Source: Blautia hominis (GTDB lineage: Bacteria; Bacillota; Clostridia; Lachnospirales; Lachnospiraceae). Taken from it: DNA of 64,000 bases. The DNA is taken from positions 930,001 through 994,000 of the forward strand of contig NQOF01000002.1 of NCBI GenBank assembly GCA_002270465.1, written 5' to 3'. Of this stretch, positions 51,381 to 59,336 are shown piece after piece. The stretch's first letter is position 1. Each line of letters begins with the position of its first letter. The notes below the pieces were generated by a model. That model saw only the letters and a program-made list of their open reading frames with translations, ran no database searches and was not told the origin of the DNA. The position numbers were made by a program, and so were the translations under genes.

Positions 51381-52027
51381 ATCTCTTGCCTCCTTCCAAC
51401 CATTTCTGTCAGATACTCCTCTTTGTATGCGATCCGCTTCAGCATTTCTGACCATTTTCTGAATTGCTGCATCAATAAATCCGCATCCACCGTATCGGTA
51501 TAGAACATTCTCTGATGCATATATCCGTCTGTAAGCCAGATAAGCATATGCAGTATCTCCCTGGGTTCTATATCCTCCCTGAACTTTGTCATATCTACAT
51601 TTTTGCAATAGTCCTCAAACATAGTTGCAATCTGATTTTTCATAAAGGAATTCATTTCCTCCGATACATCCTCCCTGGATGTAAAAAATGCCCGGACGCT
51701 GTATTCCATAAGATAGGGAAAATCAGAGAGAATGCGGGCCTTCTTCTCGGTTGTGTAAGCCAACAACTCGAAGAAATCCGTGATTTCAAAAAAACGCGAA
51801 TCCAAAAGGCGTGAACCCACCTTTTCAAAGACATACTCAAACAGATACATATACAGCTCTTTTTTGTTCTTAAAATAATAAAACAGCAGTCCCTTTGAGA
51901 TTCCGGCTTTGGCGGCGATCAGATCTGTAGAAGCACGTTTATATTCACAGGTGCCGAAAACCTCCAGTGCCGCATTGACGATCGCTTTCTTTTTTTCCTC
52001 CGAAAGACTGCTAAGTTTGTCCTCCAT
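51377..52027 (-). CDS. TetR-family regulator of ABC exporter
   Basis: The 216-residue protein has a TetR DNA-binding domain (KKAIVNAALEVFGTCEYKRA, then STDLIAAKAGISKGLLFYYF) and an all-helical ligand domain. It leads the operon and overlaps the ABC gene by 4 bp. The palindrome TTACCGATTCGGTTAA lies just after its -10, so it most likely represses its own operon. A typical set of this kind exports a drug or lipid that is also the inducer; which one is not known. Confidence 0.9.
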   Translation of the reverse strand: MEDKLSSLSEEKKKAIVNAALEVFGTCEYKRASTDLIAAKAGISKGLLFYYFKNKKELYMYLFEYVFEKVGSRLLDSRFFEITDFFELLAYTTEKKARILSDFPYLMEYSVRAFFTSREDVSEEMNSFMKNQIATMFEDYCKNVDMTKFREDIEPREILHMLIWLTDGYMHQRMFYTDTVDADLLMQQFRKWSEMLKRIAYKEEYLTEMVGRRQEI

Positions 52028-52048
52028 ATAGAGCCCCCTTTTTGTACT

Positions 52049-52064
52049 TTACCGATTCGGTTAA
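52049..52064. promoter_or_regulatory. Operator of tetR-ABC operon
   Basis: TTACCGATTCGGTTAA has arms ACCGA/TCGGT around one T, extended by two further bases on each side with one mismatch. It lies over the start site, 5 bp after the -10. Confidence 0.75.
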
Positions 52065-52069
52065 TACCC

Positions 52070-52097
52070 ATTATAAGAAATTGACTCAGATTTTCAA
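52070..52097 (-). promoter_or_regulatory. Promoter of tetR-ABC operon
   Basis: Minus-strand TTGAAA (52092-52097), 16-bp spacer, TATAAT (52070-52075). Confidence 0.8.
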
Positions 52098-52122
52098 CCC
52101 CCCTGTCTGAAAACTTTTAACC

Positions 52123-52174
52123 AAAAAGAACAAGTCCATGTAAGCAGGACTTATACTCTCTTACATGGACTTGT
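52123..52174 (-). terminator. Terminator of icd operon
   Basis: A perfect 15-bp stem, ACAAGTCCATGTAAG / CTTACATGGACTTGT, loop 15 nt, with TTCTTTTT after it on the minus strand, 21 bp past the icd stop. Confidence 0.9.
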
Positions 52175-52195
52175 GAAATCAATAAAGCTTATTTT

Positions 52196-53407
52196 TTATG
52201 CGTATAAAACATCCAGATTTTTTCTGACAGCCAGGATAAATTCACGGCTGTTCAGCACCGTCGGATTCTCCAGTGATGTGATCAGCGCAAGGTCTTTTGT
52301 CATTTCGCCTTTTTCGATCGTAGCAAGCGTGGCCTTTTCCAGACGATCTGCAAACTGGCAGAGGCTGCTGTTTTCGTCTAATTCTCCCCGTTTTCTAAGC
52401 GCGCCTGTCCAGGCAAAAATAGTTGCCACGGAGTTCGTGGAAGTTTCCTCACCTTTCAGATGTTTGTAATAGTGGCGCTGCACGGTTCCGTGTGCCGCTT
52501 CATATTCAAAATATCCGTGAGGGGATACCAGAACAGAAGTCATCATGGCCAGAGAACCGAAGGCAGAGGATACCATATCACTCATAACATCCCCGTCATA
52601 GTTCTTGCAGGCCCAGATAAAGCCCCCCTCTGCTTTCATGACACGTGCCACTGCATCGTCGATCAATGTATAGAAATATGTAATACCGGCCTTCTCAAAA
52701 GCCTCTTTGTATTCTTTATCGTAAATATCCTGGAAAATATCCTTAAAGGTATGGTCATACTTTTTGGAGATGGTATCCTTGGTGGAAAACCATACATCCT
52801 GTTTTGTGGAGAGCGCATACTCAAAACAGCTTCTCGCAAAGCTCTCAATCGAGCCATTTAAGTTGTGCATCCCCTGTGCCACACCGGCACCTGTGAAATT
52901 GTGCACCAGTTCCCTTGTCTCCGTGCCGTCAGCAGAGGTATAAACCAGCTCCACTTTTCCCGGTCCCGGAATGACCATCTCCGTATTTTTATAGACATCT
53001 CCATAGGCATGTCTTGCCAACGTGATGGGTTTCTTCCAGTTTTTTACACAGGGTTCAATCCCCTTTACTACAATAGGAGCACGGAAGACGGTACCGTCCA
53101 GCATGGAACGGATGGTCCCATTGGGGCTTTTATACATTTCTTTTAAGTGGTACTCATCCATACGCGCCGCGTTGGGTGTGATGGTTGCGCATTTAACTGC
53201 TACCTTGTACTTCTTTGTGGCATTGGCTGCATCCACAGTAACCTGGTCATTTGTCTCGTTTCTGTATTCCAGACCCAAGTCATAATACTCTGTATTGAGT
53301 TCCACATATGGCTCCAGCAAGTCCTCTTTGATCATTTTCCAGAGGATTCGTGTCATCTCGTCTCCATCCATCTCCACTAAAGGTGTTGTCATCTTAATTC
53401 TTTCCAT
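52196..53407 (-). CDS. icd: NADP-dependent isocitrate dehydrogenase
   Basis: The 403-residue enzyme oxidises isocitrate to 2-oxoglutarate with NADP+, in the route from citrate to glutamate. It is of the eukaryote-like NADP type: [20 protein letters not shown] at the start, the substrate loop [17 protein letters not shown], and the metal-binding region [20 protein letters not shown] with ANMMTSVL-like [14 protein letters not shown] and the cofactor motif [14 protein letters not shown] 53407 is set by AGGAG 10 nt upstream; 53416 would overlap the RBS. It is the last gene of the citrate synthase-gntR-icd operon. Confidence 0.95.
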   Translation of the reverse strand: MERIKMTTPLVEMDGDEMTRILWKMIKEDLLEPYVELNTEYYDLGLEYRNETNDQVTVDAANATKKYKVAVKCATITPNAARMDEYHLKEMYKSPNGTIRSMLDGTVFRAPIVVKGIEPCVKNWKKPITLARHAYGDVYKNTEMVIPGPGKVELVYTSADGTETRELVHNFTGAGVAQGMHNLNGSIESFARSCFEYALSTKQDVWFSTKDTISKKYDHTFKDIFQDIYDKEYKEAFEKAGITYFYTLIDDAVARVMKAEGGFIWACKNYDGDVMSDMVSSAFGSLAMMTSVLVSPHGYFEYEAAHGTVQRHYYKHLKGEETSTNSVATIFAWTGALRKRGELDENSSLCQFADRLEKATLATIEKGEMTKDLALITSLENPTVLNSREFILAVRKNLDVLYA

Positions 53408-54092
53408 TGTTGTCATTCTCCTTTCCGTACTCTTCCCGCAGTATTTCTTCCAGATTATAATGTTTCAGATTCTCAACCGTATTAAAAATATGCCTCGCCG
53501 CCACCTGTTCCGCCAAATCTGCATCCTTGTTTTTTATGGCTTCCAATATTTCCGTGTGCTCGTTGCCTGATTTGTTCAGGCGCATACGGTTCATGATGGA
53601 TACCTGCCGCACACGCTGTACATACTGATGGAAATCAGACAGTGTGTGGGAGAGCATCCGGCTGCCGGAGGCTTCATATAGAAGCTTGTGGAATTTGCCG
53701 TCCATCTCACAGACCTGCTCATAATGTTCCTTTTTCGCGTGGTAGTCTGACAATACGATGGCTTCCTCCATGGCTTCTAACTGTTCCGGTGTTATATTTT
53801 CCACGGCCATCCGGGCGCAGAGCCCTTCCAGCCGGGAACGGATCAAATAAATATCCGTTACATCCCTTGCGGATATTCCGTTGACAAAGGCTCCTTTGTT
53901 TGGTACCAGGCGCACCAGCCCCTCCAGTTCAAGCTGCCTAATGGCCTCCCGCACCGGAGTTCTGCTGACTCCCAGTTCTTTTCCAATGGTGCATTCCACC
54001 AGTTCATCTCCCTGCTGGTAATGGCCTTTCAGAATATCAGAACGAATCTTGTCAAATACCTGGCCCCGCAGGGACTTCTCTCTAACTGCCAT
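53394..54092 (-). CDS. GntR-family (FCD-type) regulator
   Basis: The 232-residue protein has an N-terminal GntR winged helix ([40 protein letters not shown]) and a C-terminal FCD ligand domain ([20 protein letters not shown] and later [18 protein letters not shown]). FCD members sense small organic acids. It lies between citrate synthase and icd, overlapping icd by a few codons. The perfect palindrome at the operon promoter contains TTGTATACAA, which fits the TNGTNNACNA core of this family. It likely represses its own operon; the ligand may be a citrate-pathway acid. Confidence 0.9.
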   Translation of the reverse strand: MAVREKSLRGQVFDKIRSDILKGHYQQGDELVECTIGKELGVSRTPVREAIRQLELEGLVRLVPNKGAFVNGISARDVTDIYLIRSRLEGLCARMAVENITPEQLEAMEEAIVLSDYHAKKEHYEQVCEMDGKFHKLLYEASGSRMLSHTLSDFHQYVQRVRQVSIMNRMRLNKSGNEHTEILEAIKNKDADLAEQVAARHIFNTVENLKHYNLEEILREEYGKENDNNGKN

Positions 54093-54116
54093 TTTACTTC
54101 CTTCCTCGCTTATGCC

Positions 54117-55505
54117 TTATAAGGTTATATGCAGTCTCCTGCAGCTCTCCTCAATGACGGATATGAGCTCCTCGTCTGTCAGGACCGTGACACGCCCCTC
54201 CTCATACTGGGCATCCACCCAGGCCTTTATCATCTGCACCAGTTCGCTGTTCTTCTGCACCTGGCGCTCACCAGAAAGGCGGTAGTGATTGTTGATCCAG
54301 TGGGCAATGCCTGCCAGGCCGGATGTGTTGGAAACAGCCACCTGAGGCGGACGGCCCAGGAATTTATCCGTATCAAAGATATTGTAGATCTCCTCGTTTT
54401 TCAGCAGACCGTCTGCGTGGATACCGGCTCTTGTCACATTGAATGCGCTTCCCACAAACGGTGTGGTGGAGGGAACCTTGTATCCGATCTCTTTTTCATA
54501 ATATTCTGCAAGCTCTGTGATGACCCTTGTATCCATGCCGTCCAGGGAGCCTTTGATCTGGGCATACTCAAATACCATGGCTTCCAGGGGGGTATTGCCG
54601 GTTCTCTCACCAATACCGAACAGGGAACAGTTCACACCGCTTGCGCCGTAGAGCCATGCGGTTGTAGAGTTGCTCACAGCTTTGTAAAAATCATTATGGC
54701 CGTGGAACTCTATCAGCTCAGAGGGGATTCCGGCATGTGTCAAAATACCGTAGATAATACCCGGTATGGAGCGGGGGATCACAGCACCGGGATAGTTGAC
54801 GCCATAACCCATAGTATCGCAGCAGCGCACTTTGATCGGTATGGAATACTCCTCCATCAGTTTGTTCAGCTCCAAACAGAAGGGGATCACATAGCCGTAG
54901 ATATCGGCTCTTGTGATGTCCTCCAGATGACATCTGGGGCTGATCCCTGTCTCCAGGCATTCACGGATCACACTCAAATAGTGCTCCATGGCCTCTTTTC
55001 TGGTCATTTTCATTTTATAGAAAATATGGTAATCCGAACAGCTTACCAGGATACCTGTCTCCTTAAGTCCGATGTCCTTTACCAGTTCAAAATCTTTTTT
55101 GCTGGCGCGTATCCAGCTTGTGACTTCCGGGAATTTGTATCCCCGCTCCAGGCATTTATATACGGCGTCTCTGTCCTTTTTGCTGTAGAGGAAAAACTCG
55201 CTCTGACGGATCCTTCCGTTTGGACCGCCCAGTTTGTGCAGGTAATCAAAGATGGTCACAATCTGCTCAGTGCTGTAAGGAGCTCTTGACTGCTGCCCGT
55301 CACGGAACGTGGTGTCAGTGATCCAAATGTCATCCGGCATATGGTGGGGCACGATCCGGTCGTTAAACGCAATCTTTGGTACCTCTGTGTAAGGAAACAG
55401 ATTGTGAAATACATTCGGCGTCTGTACATCCACCAGGGGATACATATGCTCTTCCAGTTCCAGTAAATTTGTATGGTAATTCATTCTGACAGCTCTGTTT
55501 ATCAT
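54117..55505 (-). CDS. Re-citrate synthase-like HMGL-domain enzyme
   Basis: The 462-residue protein is of the isopropylmalate/homocitrate synthase family. The catalytic start is DTTFRDGQQSRAPYSTEQIV (about residues 64-83), later HGHNDFYKAVSNSTTAWLYG and GIGERTGNTPLEAMVFE. Re-citrate synthases of Clostridium kluyveri and relatives belong to this family and make citrate from oxaloacetate and acetyl-CoA. The position upstream of icd supports that role over leucine or lysine synthesis. Database entries often misname this group. ATG 55505 follows GAGGAG by 8 nt. No aconitase gene is adjacent. Confidence 0.8.
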   Translation of the reverse strand: MINRAVRMNYHTNLLELEEHMYPLVDVQTPNVFHNLFPYTEVPKIAFNDRIVPHHMPDDIWITDTTFRDGQQSRAPYSTEQIVTIFDYLHKLGGPNGRIRQSEFFLYSKKDRDAVYKCLERGYKFPEVTSWIRASKKDFELVKDIGLKETGILVSCSDYHIFYKMKMTRKEAMEHYLSVIRECLETGISPRCHLEDITRADIYGYVIPFCLELNKLMEEYSIPIKVRCCDTMGYGVNYPGAVIPRSIPGIIYGILTHAGIPSELIEFHGHNDFYKAVSNSTTAWLYGASGVNCSLFGIGERTGNTPLEAMVFEYAQIKGSLDGMDTRVITELAEYYEKEIGYKVPSTTPFVGSAFNVTRAGIHADGLLKNEEIYNIFDTDKFLGRPPQVAVSNTSGLAGIAHWINNHYRLSGERQVQKNSELVQMIKAWVDAQYEEGRVTVLTDEELISVIEESCRRLHITL

Positions 55506-55587
55506 TTTCGTCACTCCTCATCCTAACTTCCGGGATATCCCGGCATCACATTTTCAATATGCTATCACTTTATCCTAATGAATTTCT

Positions 55588-55611
55588 TGTATCATTGTAT
55601 ACAATGATACA
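55588..55611. promoter_or_regulatory. GntR-type operator, 24-bp palindrome
   Basis: A perfect 24-bp palindrome whose left half is TGTATCATTGTA. Its centre TTGTATACAA fits the FCD-type GntR core. It covers the -10 box of the citrate synthase operon promoter and runs almost to the -35. Confidence 0.85.
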
Positions 55612-55622
55612 TTATTTGTCAA
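55594..55622 (-). promoter_or_regulatory. Promoter of citrate synthase-gntR-icd operon
   Basis: Minus-strand TTGACA (55617-55622), 17-bp spacer, TACAAT (55594-55599). The operator occupies the spacer and -10. Confidence 0.88.
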
Positions 55623-55631
55623 TATAAATTT

Positions 55632-56474
55632 TCAATTCTTTTCGTCATATAAAAAATGCTCTAACTGAAAAAGCCCCCAACCCTGCAGGTTGTGGGGATA
55701 ACCTAAATCCTTTGCTGTCTGCATGAGTCTTTTTTTGACTTGCAGATTTGTCAGGGCGGGATCTTTTTCAAGAAGCAGGGCAATCCCTCCCGACACCATG
55801 GGCGTGGACATGGAGGTGCCGCTTTTCACTGCATAGGGCATACTGCCGCTTCTGTTGGCGCAGGAGACGATGGCATTGCCCGGTGCCACAATATCCGGCT
55901 TGATAATACAGTCACAGGTAGGCCCTCTCCCGGATATACCCTGATGGCGCACCAGCATATCCGCAGAACCTACGGTAATAACCTTCCGGCTGCTTCCCGG
56001 AGCTGTGATGCTCCCCTGCCCCGGTCCCATATTGCCTGCTGCTGCCACAACAATGAAGCCATCGTCCCAGGCTGCTTCCACTGCATGGATCAAATCCCGG
56101 TGAGATTCTTTTTGTGTGGTGCCCACGGAAATATTGATGATCCGGATATTGTACTTTATCCTGTTTTCCTTGATCCAGTTCAGTGCTTCGATGACCTGCT
56201 CTTTATTTCCATTGCCGCTTTCATCCAGCACCTTCACAGCAATGATATCGCAGCCGGGCGCCACACCTTTGTATTTTCCGTTCAGCGCAGCCCCGTTTCC
56301 GGCCAGAATACCGGCCACGTGTGTGCCATGCCCATTGTCATCATAAGGGAAGGTTCTCCCGTGTACCATATCCAGAAAAGCACGGATCCGGCAGTCGAAA
56401 TCTATATGAGGATAAATCCCGGTGTCCAGGATGGCGACACCTATATTTTTTCCAGTAAGCCATTTCTGCATCAT
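55632..56474 (-). CDS. Subtilisin-family S8 peptidase, cytosolic type
   Basis: The 280-residue protease has the complete S8 triad: Asp in VAILDTGIYPHIDF (about 17), His in DDNGHGTHVAGILAG (about 51), oxyanion Asn in VAAAGNMGPGQG, and Ser in KSGTSMSTPMVSGG (about 220). There is no signal peptide or prodomain, so it is either intracellular or self-limited, like intracellular subtilisins. GGAG lies 9 nt before the ATG. It is divergent from a second, larger S8 gene 115 bp away. Confidence 0.9.
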   Translation of the reverse strand: MMQKWLTGKNIGVAILDTGIYPHIDFDCRIRAFLDMVHGRTFPYDDNGHGTHVAGILAGNGAALNGKYKGVAPGCDIIAVKVLDESGNGNKEQVIEALNWIKENRIKYNIRIINISVGTTQKESHRDLIHAVEAAWDDGFIVVAAAGNMGPGQGSITAPGSSRKVITVGSADMLVRHQGISGRGPTCDCIIKPDIVAPGNAIVSCANRSGSMPYAVKSGTSMSTPMVSGGIALLLEKDPALTNLQVKKRLMQTAKDLGYPHNLQGWGLFQLEHFLYDEKN

Positions 56475-56589
56475 TTCTCAAAGCTCCGTATATTAGTTCT
56501 TCTTTATGGTATTCAGAAAACGGCTTTACTGCCAATATTTTCCCGGCTTTCCTCATAGACTTATTAAAAACAGACAGTATGGAAATTTT

Positions 56590-58284
56590 ATGGCTACAAT
56601 AAAGGAAATGATTTTATCCGAGGACTATGCAGATTATATCCTCCCCATATATCCGCAGTTTCTGGATGATTACCGGCAGTACGGTGCCCAGCTTTTCAAT
56701 AACTATTACGGGATGATCCATGGGCTTCTTCCCTCCTCTGATATCAGAGACTACTATGCAAACGGGCTTTTTTACAATACAGTCCCGAATCTCTATTCAC
56801 TTTTGGATACCGTCAATCTGGAGGTCTCAGGAATCACCACGGTCCAGAACCAGCCGGCCCTCAATCTGAAAGGACGGGGGATTCTCATCGGCTTTATTGA
56901 CACGGGAATTGATTACACCCATCCGGCCTTCCGGCGTTCGGACGGAAGCAGCCGTATATACGGACTGTGGGACCAGACCATCCAGAGCGGCACGCCGCCA
57001 TATGAAATGCTGTATGGAAGCGGGTATACAAATGAAGATCTGAATAACGCGCTGGCTTCGGAAGATCCGCTGGAACTTGTCCCCTCCCAGGATACCATTG
57101 GACACGGAACCTTTCTGGCCGGCGTTGCGGCAGGAAGCAGCATACCTGAAAATGATTTTATCGGAGCGGCCCCGTCCAGTATGCTGGCAGTGGTAAAACT
57201 AAAAGAAGCCAAAAATTATCTGAAAGAACTCTTCTACCACACAAGCGACAACCCTGTTTACCAGGAATCAGACATTATGATGGGAATCCGTTATCTTCTG
57301 CTCCTCTCCAATGAACTGCAGGCACCGCTGGTCATCTGCATTGGCCTGGGTTCAAACCAGGGCGCTCATTCAGGACAATCTGCCCTGGCAATTTCCCTGA
57401 CCTTATCCGCCAATTACTGGGGGGTCTACTCTGTTGCAGCCGCAGGGAATGAGGCGGGGAAGGCACATCATTTCTTCTCGGACGCACCTGCACCCGATAC
57501 CAGCGTGACAGTGGAGATACTGGTTCCGGAAAATACCAGGGGATTTACCGCAGAGTTATGGGGTGCTCCTCCCGAAATCTATTCCGTGGGGTTTGAATCC
57601 CCTCTGGGCGAAGTCATCCAAAGGCTGCCTACCAGGATCAATTACACAGATACCATACAATTTGTATTGGAAGATACAGAGATTTTCATTGCCTCAGAGC
57701 TGATCCAAACGGTATCCGGGGATCAGCTGATATTTTTCCGGTTCTCAAATCCAACGCCCGGCGCCTGGAAGATCAATGTTTATTCCAGCAGCAACAATGC
57801 GGGGAACTTCCATATCTGGCTTCCGGTCTCCGGTTTTATGCAGCCGGACGTGACTTTTTTAAGACCGGACCCCAACACCACCATCACAGCCCCCTCCGCC
57901 GCTCAGGTGGCTCTCACAACCGCTACTTATAATGGATACAATAACAGCCTGTTCGTCAATTCCAGCAGAGGATATACCCGCACAGGGATCATCAAACCCG
58001 ATATAGCGGCTCCCGGTGTAAATGTCCCCGGTCCGGCTCCGAACGGACGTTTTACCACCATGACAGGCTCCTCCGCGGCGGCGGCCATCACTGCAGGTGC
58101 CTGTGCCCTGGTGATCGAATGGGGCGCAAAGAGAAATCCGCCTAAGATTTTTAACAACGCAGAACTCAAAGCCCTTTTCATCCGGGGAGCCCGGAGAAGC
58201 CAGGTGCAGCTTTATCCCAACCGGGAATGGGGTTTTGGCGCCCTGGATGTGTACCGGATCTTTTCGGTCTTCACGAATATTTAA
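56590..58284 (+). CDS. Csp-like S8 peptidase
   Basis: The 564-residue protein is an S8 peptidase with an insert of about 190 residues between His and Ser, as in CspB/CspC germination proteases and their relatives in Lachnospiraceae. Triad: Asp in IGFIDTGIDYTHPAF (about 107), His in DTIGHGTFLAGVAAG (about 175), Asn in VAAAGNEAGKAHH, Ser in TMTGSSAAAAITAG (about 498). So it should be active, though Ser is followed by AAAA instead of MAAP. The N-terminal 95 residues (DYADYILPIYPQFLDDYRQY) resemble a prodomain. No signal peptide is seen. ATG 56590 is used, as upstream codons have no RBS. Confidence 0.85.
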   Translation: MATIKEMILSEDYADYILPIYPQFLDDYRQYGAQLFNNYYGMIHGLLPSSDIRDYYANGLFYNTVPNLYSLLDTVNLEVSGITTVQNQPALNLKGRGILIGFIDTGIDYTHPAFRRSDGSSRIYGLWDQTIQSGTPPYEMLYGSGYTNEDLNNALASEDPLELVPSQDTIGHGTFLAGVAAGSSIPENDFIGAAPSSMLAVVKLKEAKNYLKELFYHTSDNPVYQESDIMMGIRYLLLLSNELQAPLVICIGLGSNQGAHSGQSALAISLTLSANYWGVYSVAAAGNEAGKAHHFFSDAPAPDTSVTVEILVPENTRGFTAELWGAPPEIYSVGFESPLGEVIQRLPTRINYTDTIQFVLEDTEIFIASELIQTVSGDQLIFFRFSNPTPGAWKINVYSSSNNAGNFHIWLPVSGFMQPDVTFLRPDPNTTITAPSAAQVALTTATYNGYNNSLFVNSSRGYTRTGIIKPDIAAPGVNVPGPAPNGRFTTMTGSSAAAAITAGACALVIEWGAKRNPPKIFNNAELKALFIRGARRSQVQLYPNREWGFGALDVYRIFSVFTNI

Positions 58285-58323
58285 ACTTTTTTTACACAAA
58301 GATGCACCAATTCCTCCCCGGCA

Positions 58324-58334
58324 CATATCATGTA
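58324..58334 (+). promoter_or_regulatory. Possible sporulation-type -10 of HCB gene
   Basis: CATATCATGTA lies 31 bp before the ATG. Its CATA start recalls the -10 of SigE/SigK promoters, and ACC lies 15 bp upstream. A near-identical CATATCCTGTA precedes the gene at 58992. This is a weak inference. Confidence 0.35.
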
Positions 58335-58365
58335 AGTGTAATCAAAAATTTTTGGAGGAAACAAA

Positions 58366-58632
58366 ATGAGTGATTTAGCTGCTACAAACTGTGGTTGCGG
58401 ATGCGAAGATAATTGTGGAGGAGGATGTGGAGTTTCCCGTGGATTCGGCGGCGACTGCAGCTGTATTATCTGGATTCTTCTTCTGCTTTGCTGCTGTGGA
58501 AATGGAAACGGCGGCTGCGGCGGTGGCTGTGGAAATGATTGTGGCTGTGGCGGCGGCTTTGGCGGCGACTGCAGTTGTATCATCATCATCCTGCTGCTCC
58601 TGTGCGGATGCGGCGGAAATGGATTCTGCTAA
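58366..58632 (+). CDS. Chorion-class high-cysteine HCB-like protein
   Basis: The 88-residue protein is about a quarter cysteine and a third glycine. It matches the 'chorion class high-cysteine HCB protein 13' type seen in Clostridia: MSDLAATNCGCGCEDNCGGG at the start. A module GFGGDCSCIIWILLLLCCCG occurs once near residue 26 and again near 67 as GFGGDCSCIIIILLLLCGCG, so it is a tandem duplication of Gly-Cys and Ile-Leu parts. TTGGAGG precedes the ATG. It may be a spore surface or membrane-active protein that is cross-linked by disulfides; that is inference. Confidence 0.8.
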   Translation: MSDLAATNCGCGCEDNCGGGCGVSRGFGGDCSCIIWILLLLCCCGNGNGGCGGGCGNDCGCGGGFGGDCSCIIIILLLLCGCGGNGFC

Positions 58633-58688
58633 TCCAAACAGAGTATAAAATACCAGTGTGGGGCTGCTGTCAAGCAGCCTCATCTTAG

Positions 58689-58717
58689 AAAAGCCGGGGT
58701 GATGAGCCCCGGCTTTT
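58689..58717. terminator. Bidirectional terminator
   Basis: The 11-bp stem AAAAGCCGGGG / CCCCGGCTTTT with a 7-nt loop. It serves the HCB gene and the convergent 52-residue gene. Confidence 0.9.
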
Positions 58718-58724
58718 AATTTGC

Positions 58725-58883
58725 TTACATTTCTTTTGTTTTACTGTTTTCCAGATCCAATTTTCTTTTTTCTTCCGCCTCCATGGCTCTTTTGGCTGCC
58801 AGCTGCTTTCTTTTTACACAGTCCATATCTATTTCATAAATGGTGTTGTCTTCCTCCACCAGTCTGATTTCATGCTGTTCCAT
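58725..58883 (-). CDS. 52-residue charged helical protein
   Basis: This frame codes for 52 residues: MEQHEIRLVEEDNTIYEIDM at the start, then a helix rich in Lys, Ala and Glu (KRKQLAAKRAMEAEEKRKLD). AAAGGGGTG precedes the ATG and a TATAAT (58904-58909 on the minus strand) lies just upstream. It ends 8 bp from a bidirectional terminator. It is too short for usual gene finders' comfort, but the codon usage and signals look real. I do not recognise it; it may be a small coiled-coil protein. Confidence 0.6.
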   Translation of the reverse strand: MEQHEIRLVEEDNTIYEIDMDCVKRKQLAAKRAMEAEEKRKLDLENSKTKEM

Positions 58884-58991
58884 GTTTAAACACCCCTTTC
58901 CCTATTATACTATGGCAGAACCGGTTTTTCGTCATATCCTGTATAGTGGAAACATAAGGTTTAAAAAGCGGAAGTTTTGGAAGGAGCGAGA

Positions 58992-59324
58992 ATGGAAGAA
59001 CATAATATTCTGGACGAAATGATATCGGAGGATCAGGTAGAGATTCTAAAAGCGGCCATGCCTTATCTTCCGGCGCAGGGCCAGAGGCTTATATCCGTCT
59101 ATGCCAAATTTCTGGAGTTATCCAATACCATACGTCTTTTCTCACGGCCGCAGGCAGATATGCAGATGCATGCCCAGGAACAGATCAATGCAGATCCACT
59201 GGAAATGCTTTCAGCCTGCAGTAAAGTATGCAGCGGGCCGGCAAAAGAAAGAATAGAGAATCTCATCAACACCATGGCTATGCTGCAGCTCTTCGAGCTG
59301 GCACAGGATATGCCGAAACAGTAA
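58992..59324 (+). CDS. Conserved hypothetical helical protein, 110 aa
   Basis: The 110-residue protein is helical and acidic: MEEHNILDEMISEDQVEILK, then MPYLPAQGQRLISVYAKFLE and ERIENLINTMAMLQLFELAQ. It has no membrane span and no recognised domain. AAGGAG lies 5 nt before ATG 58992. The next gene starts 12 bp downstream, so the two form an operon. CATATCCTGTA (58933-58943), resembling the box upstream of the HCB gene, could be its -10. The partner ends in a similar helical motif, so they may bind each other. Confidence 0.65.
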   Translation: MEEHNILDEMISEDQVEILKAAMPYLPAQGQRLISVYAKFLELSNTIRLFSRPQADMQMHAQEQINADPLEMLSACSKVCSGPAKERIENLINTMAMLQLFELAQDMPKQ

Positions 59325-59336
59325 ACGGAGGTAAAT

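Noticed and set aside
54129-55289. Open frame of 386 codons on the plus strand
   Set aside because: It is antisense to the Re-citrate synthase-like gene over its whole length and has no motif; it mirrors codon bias.
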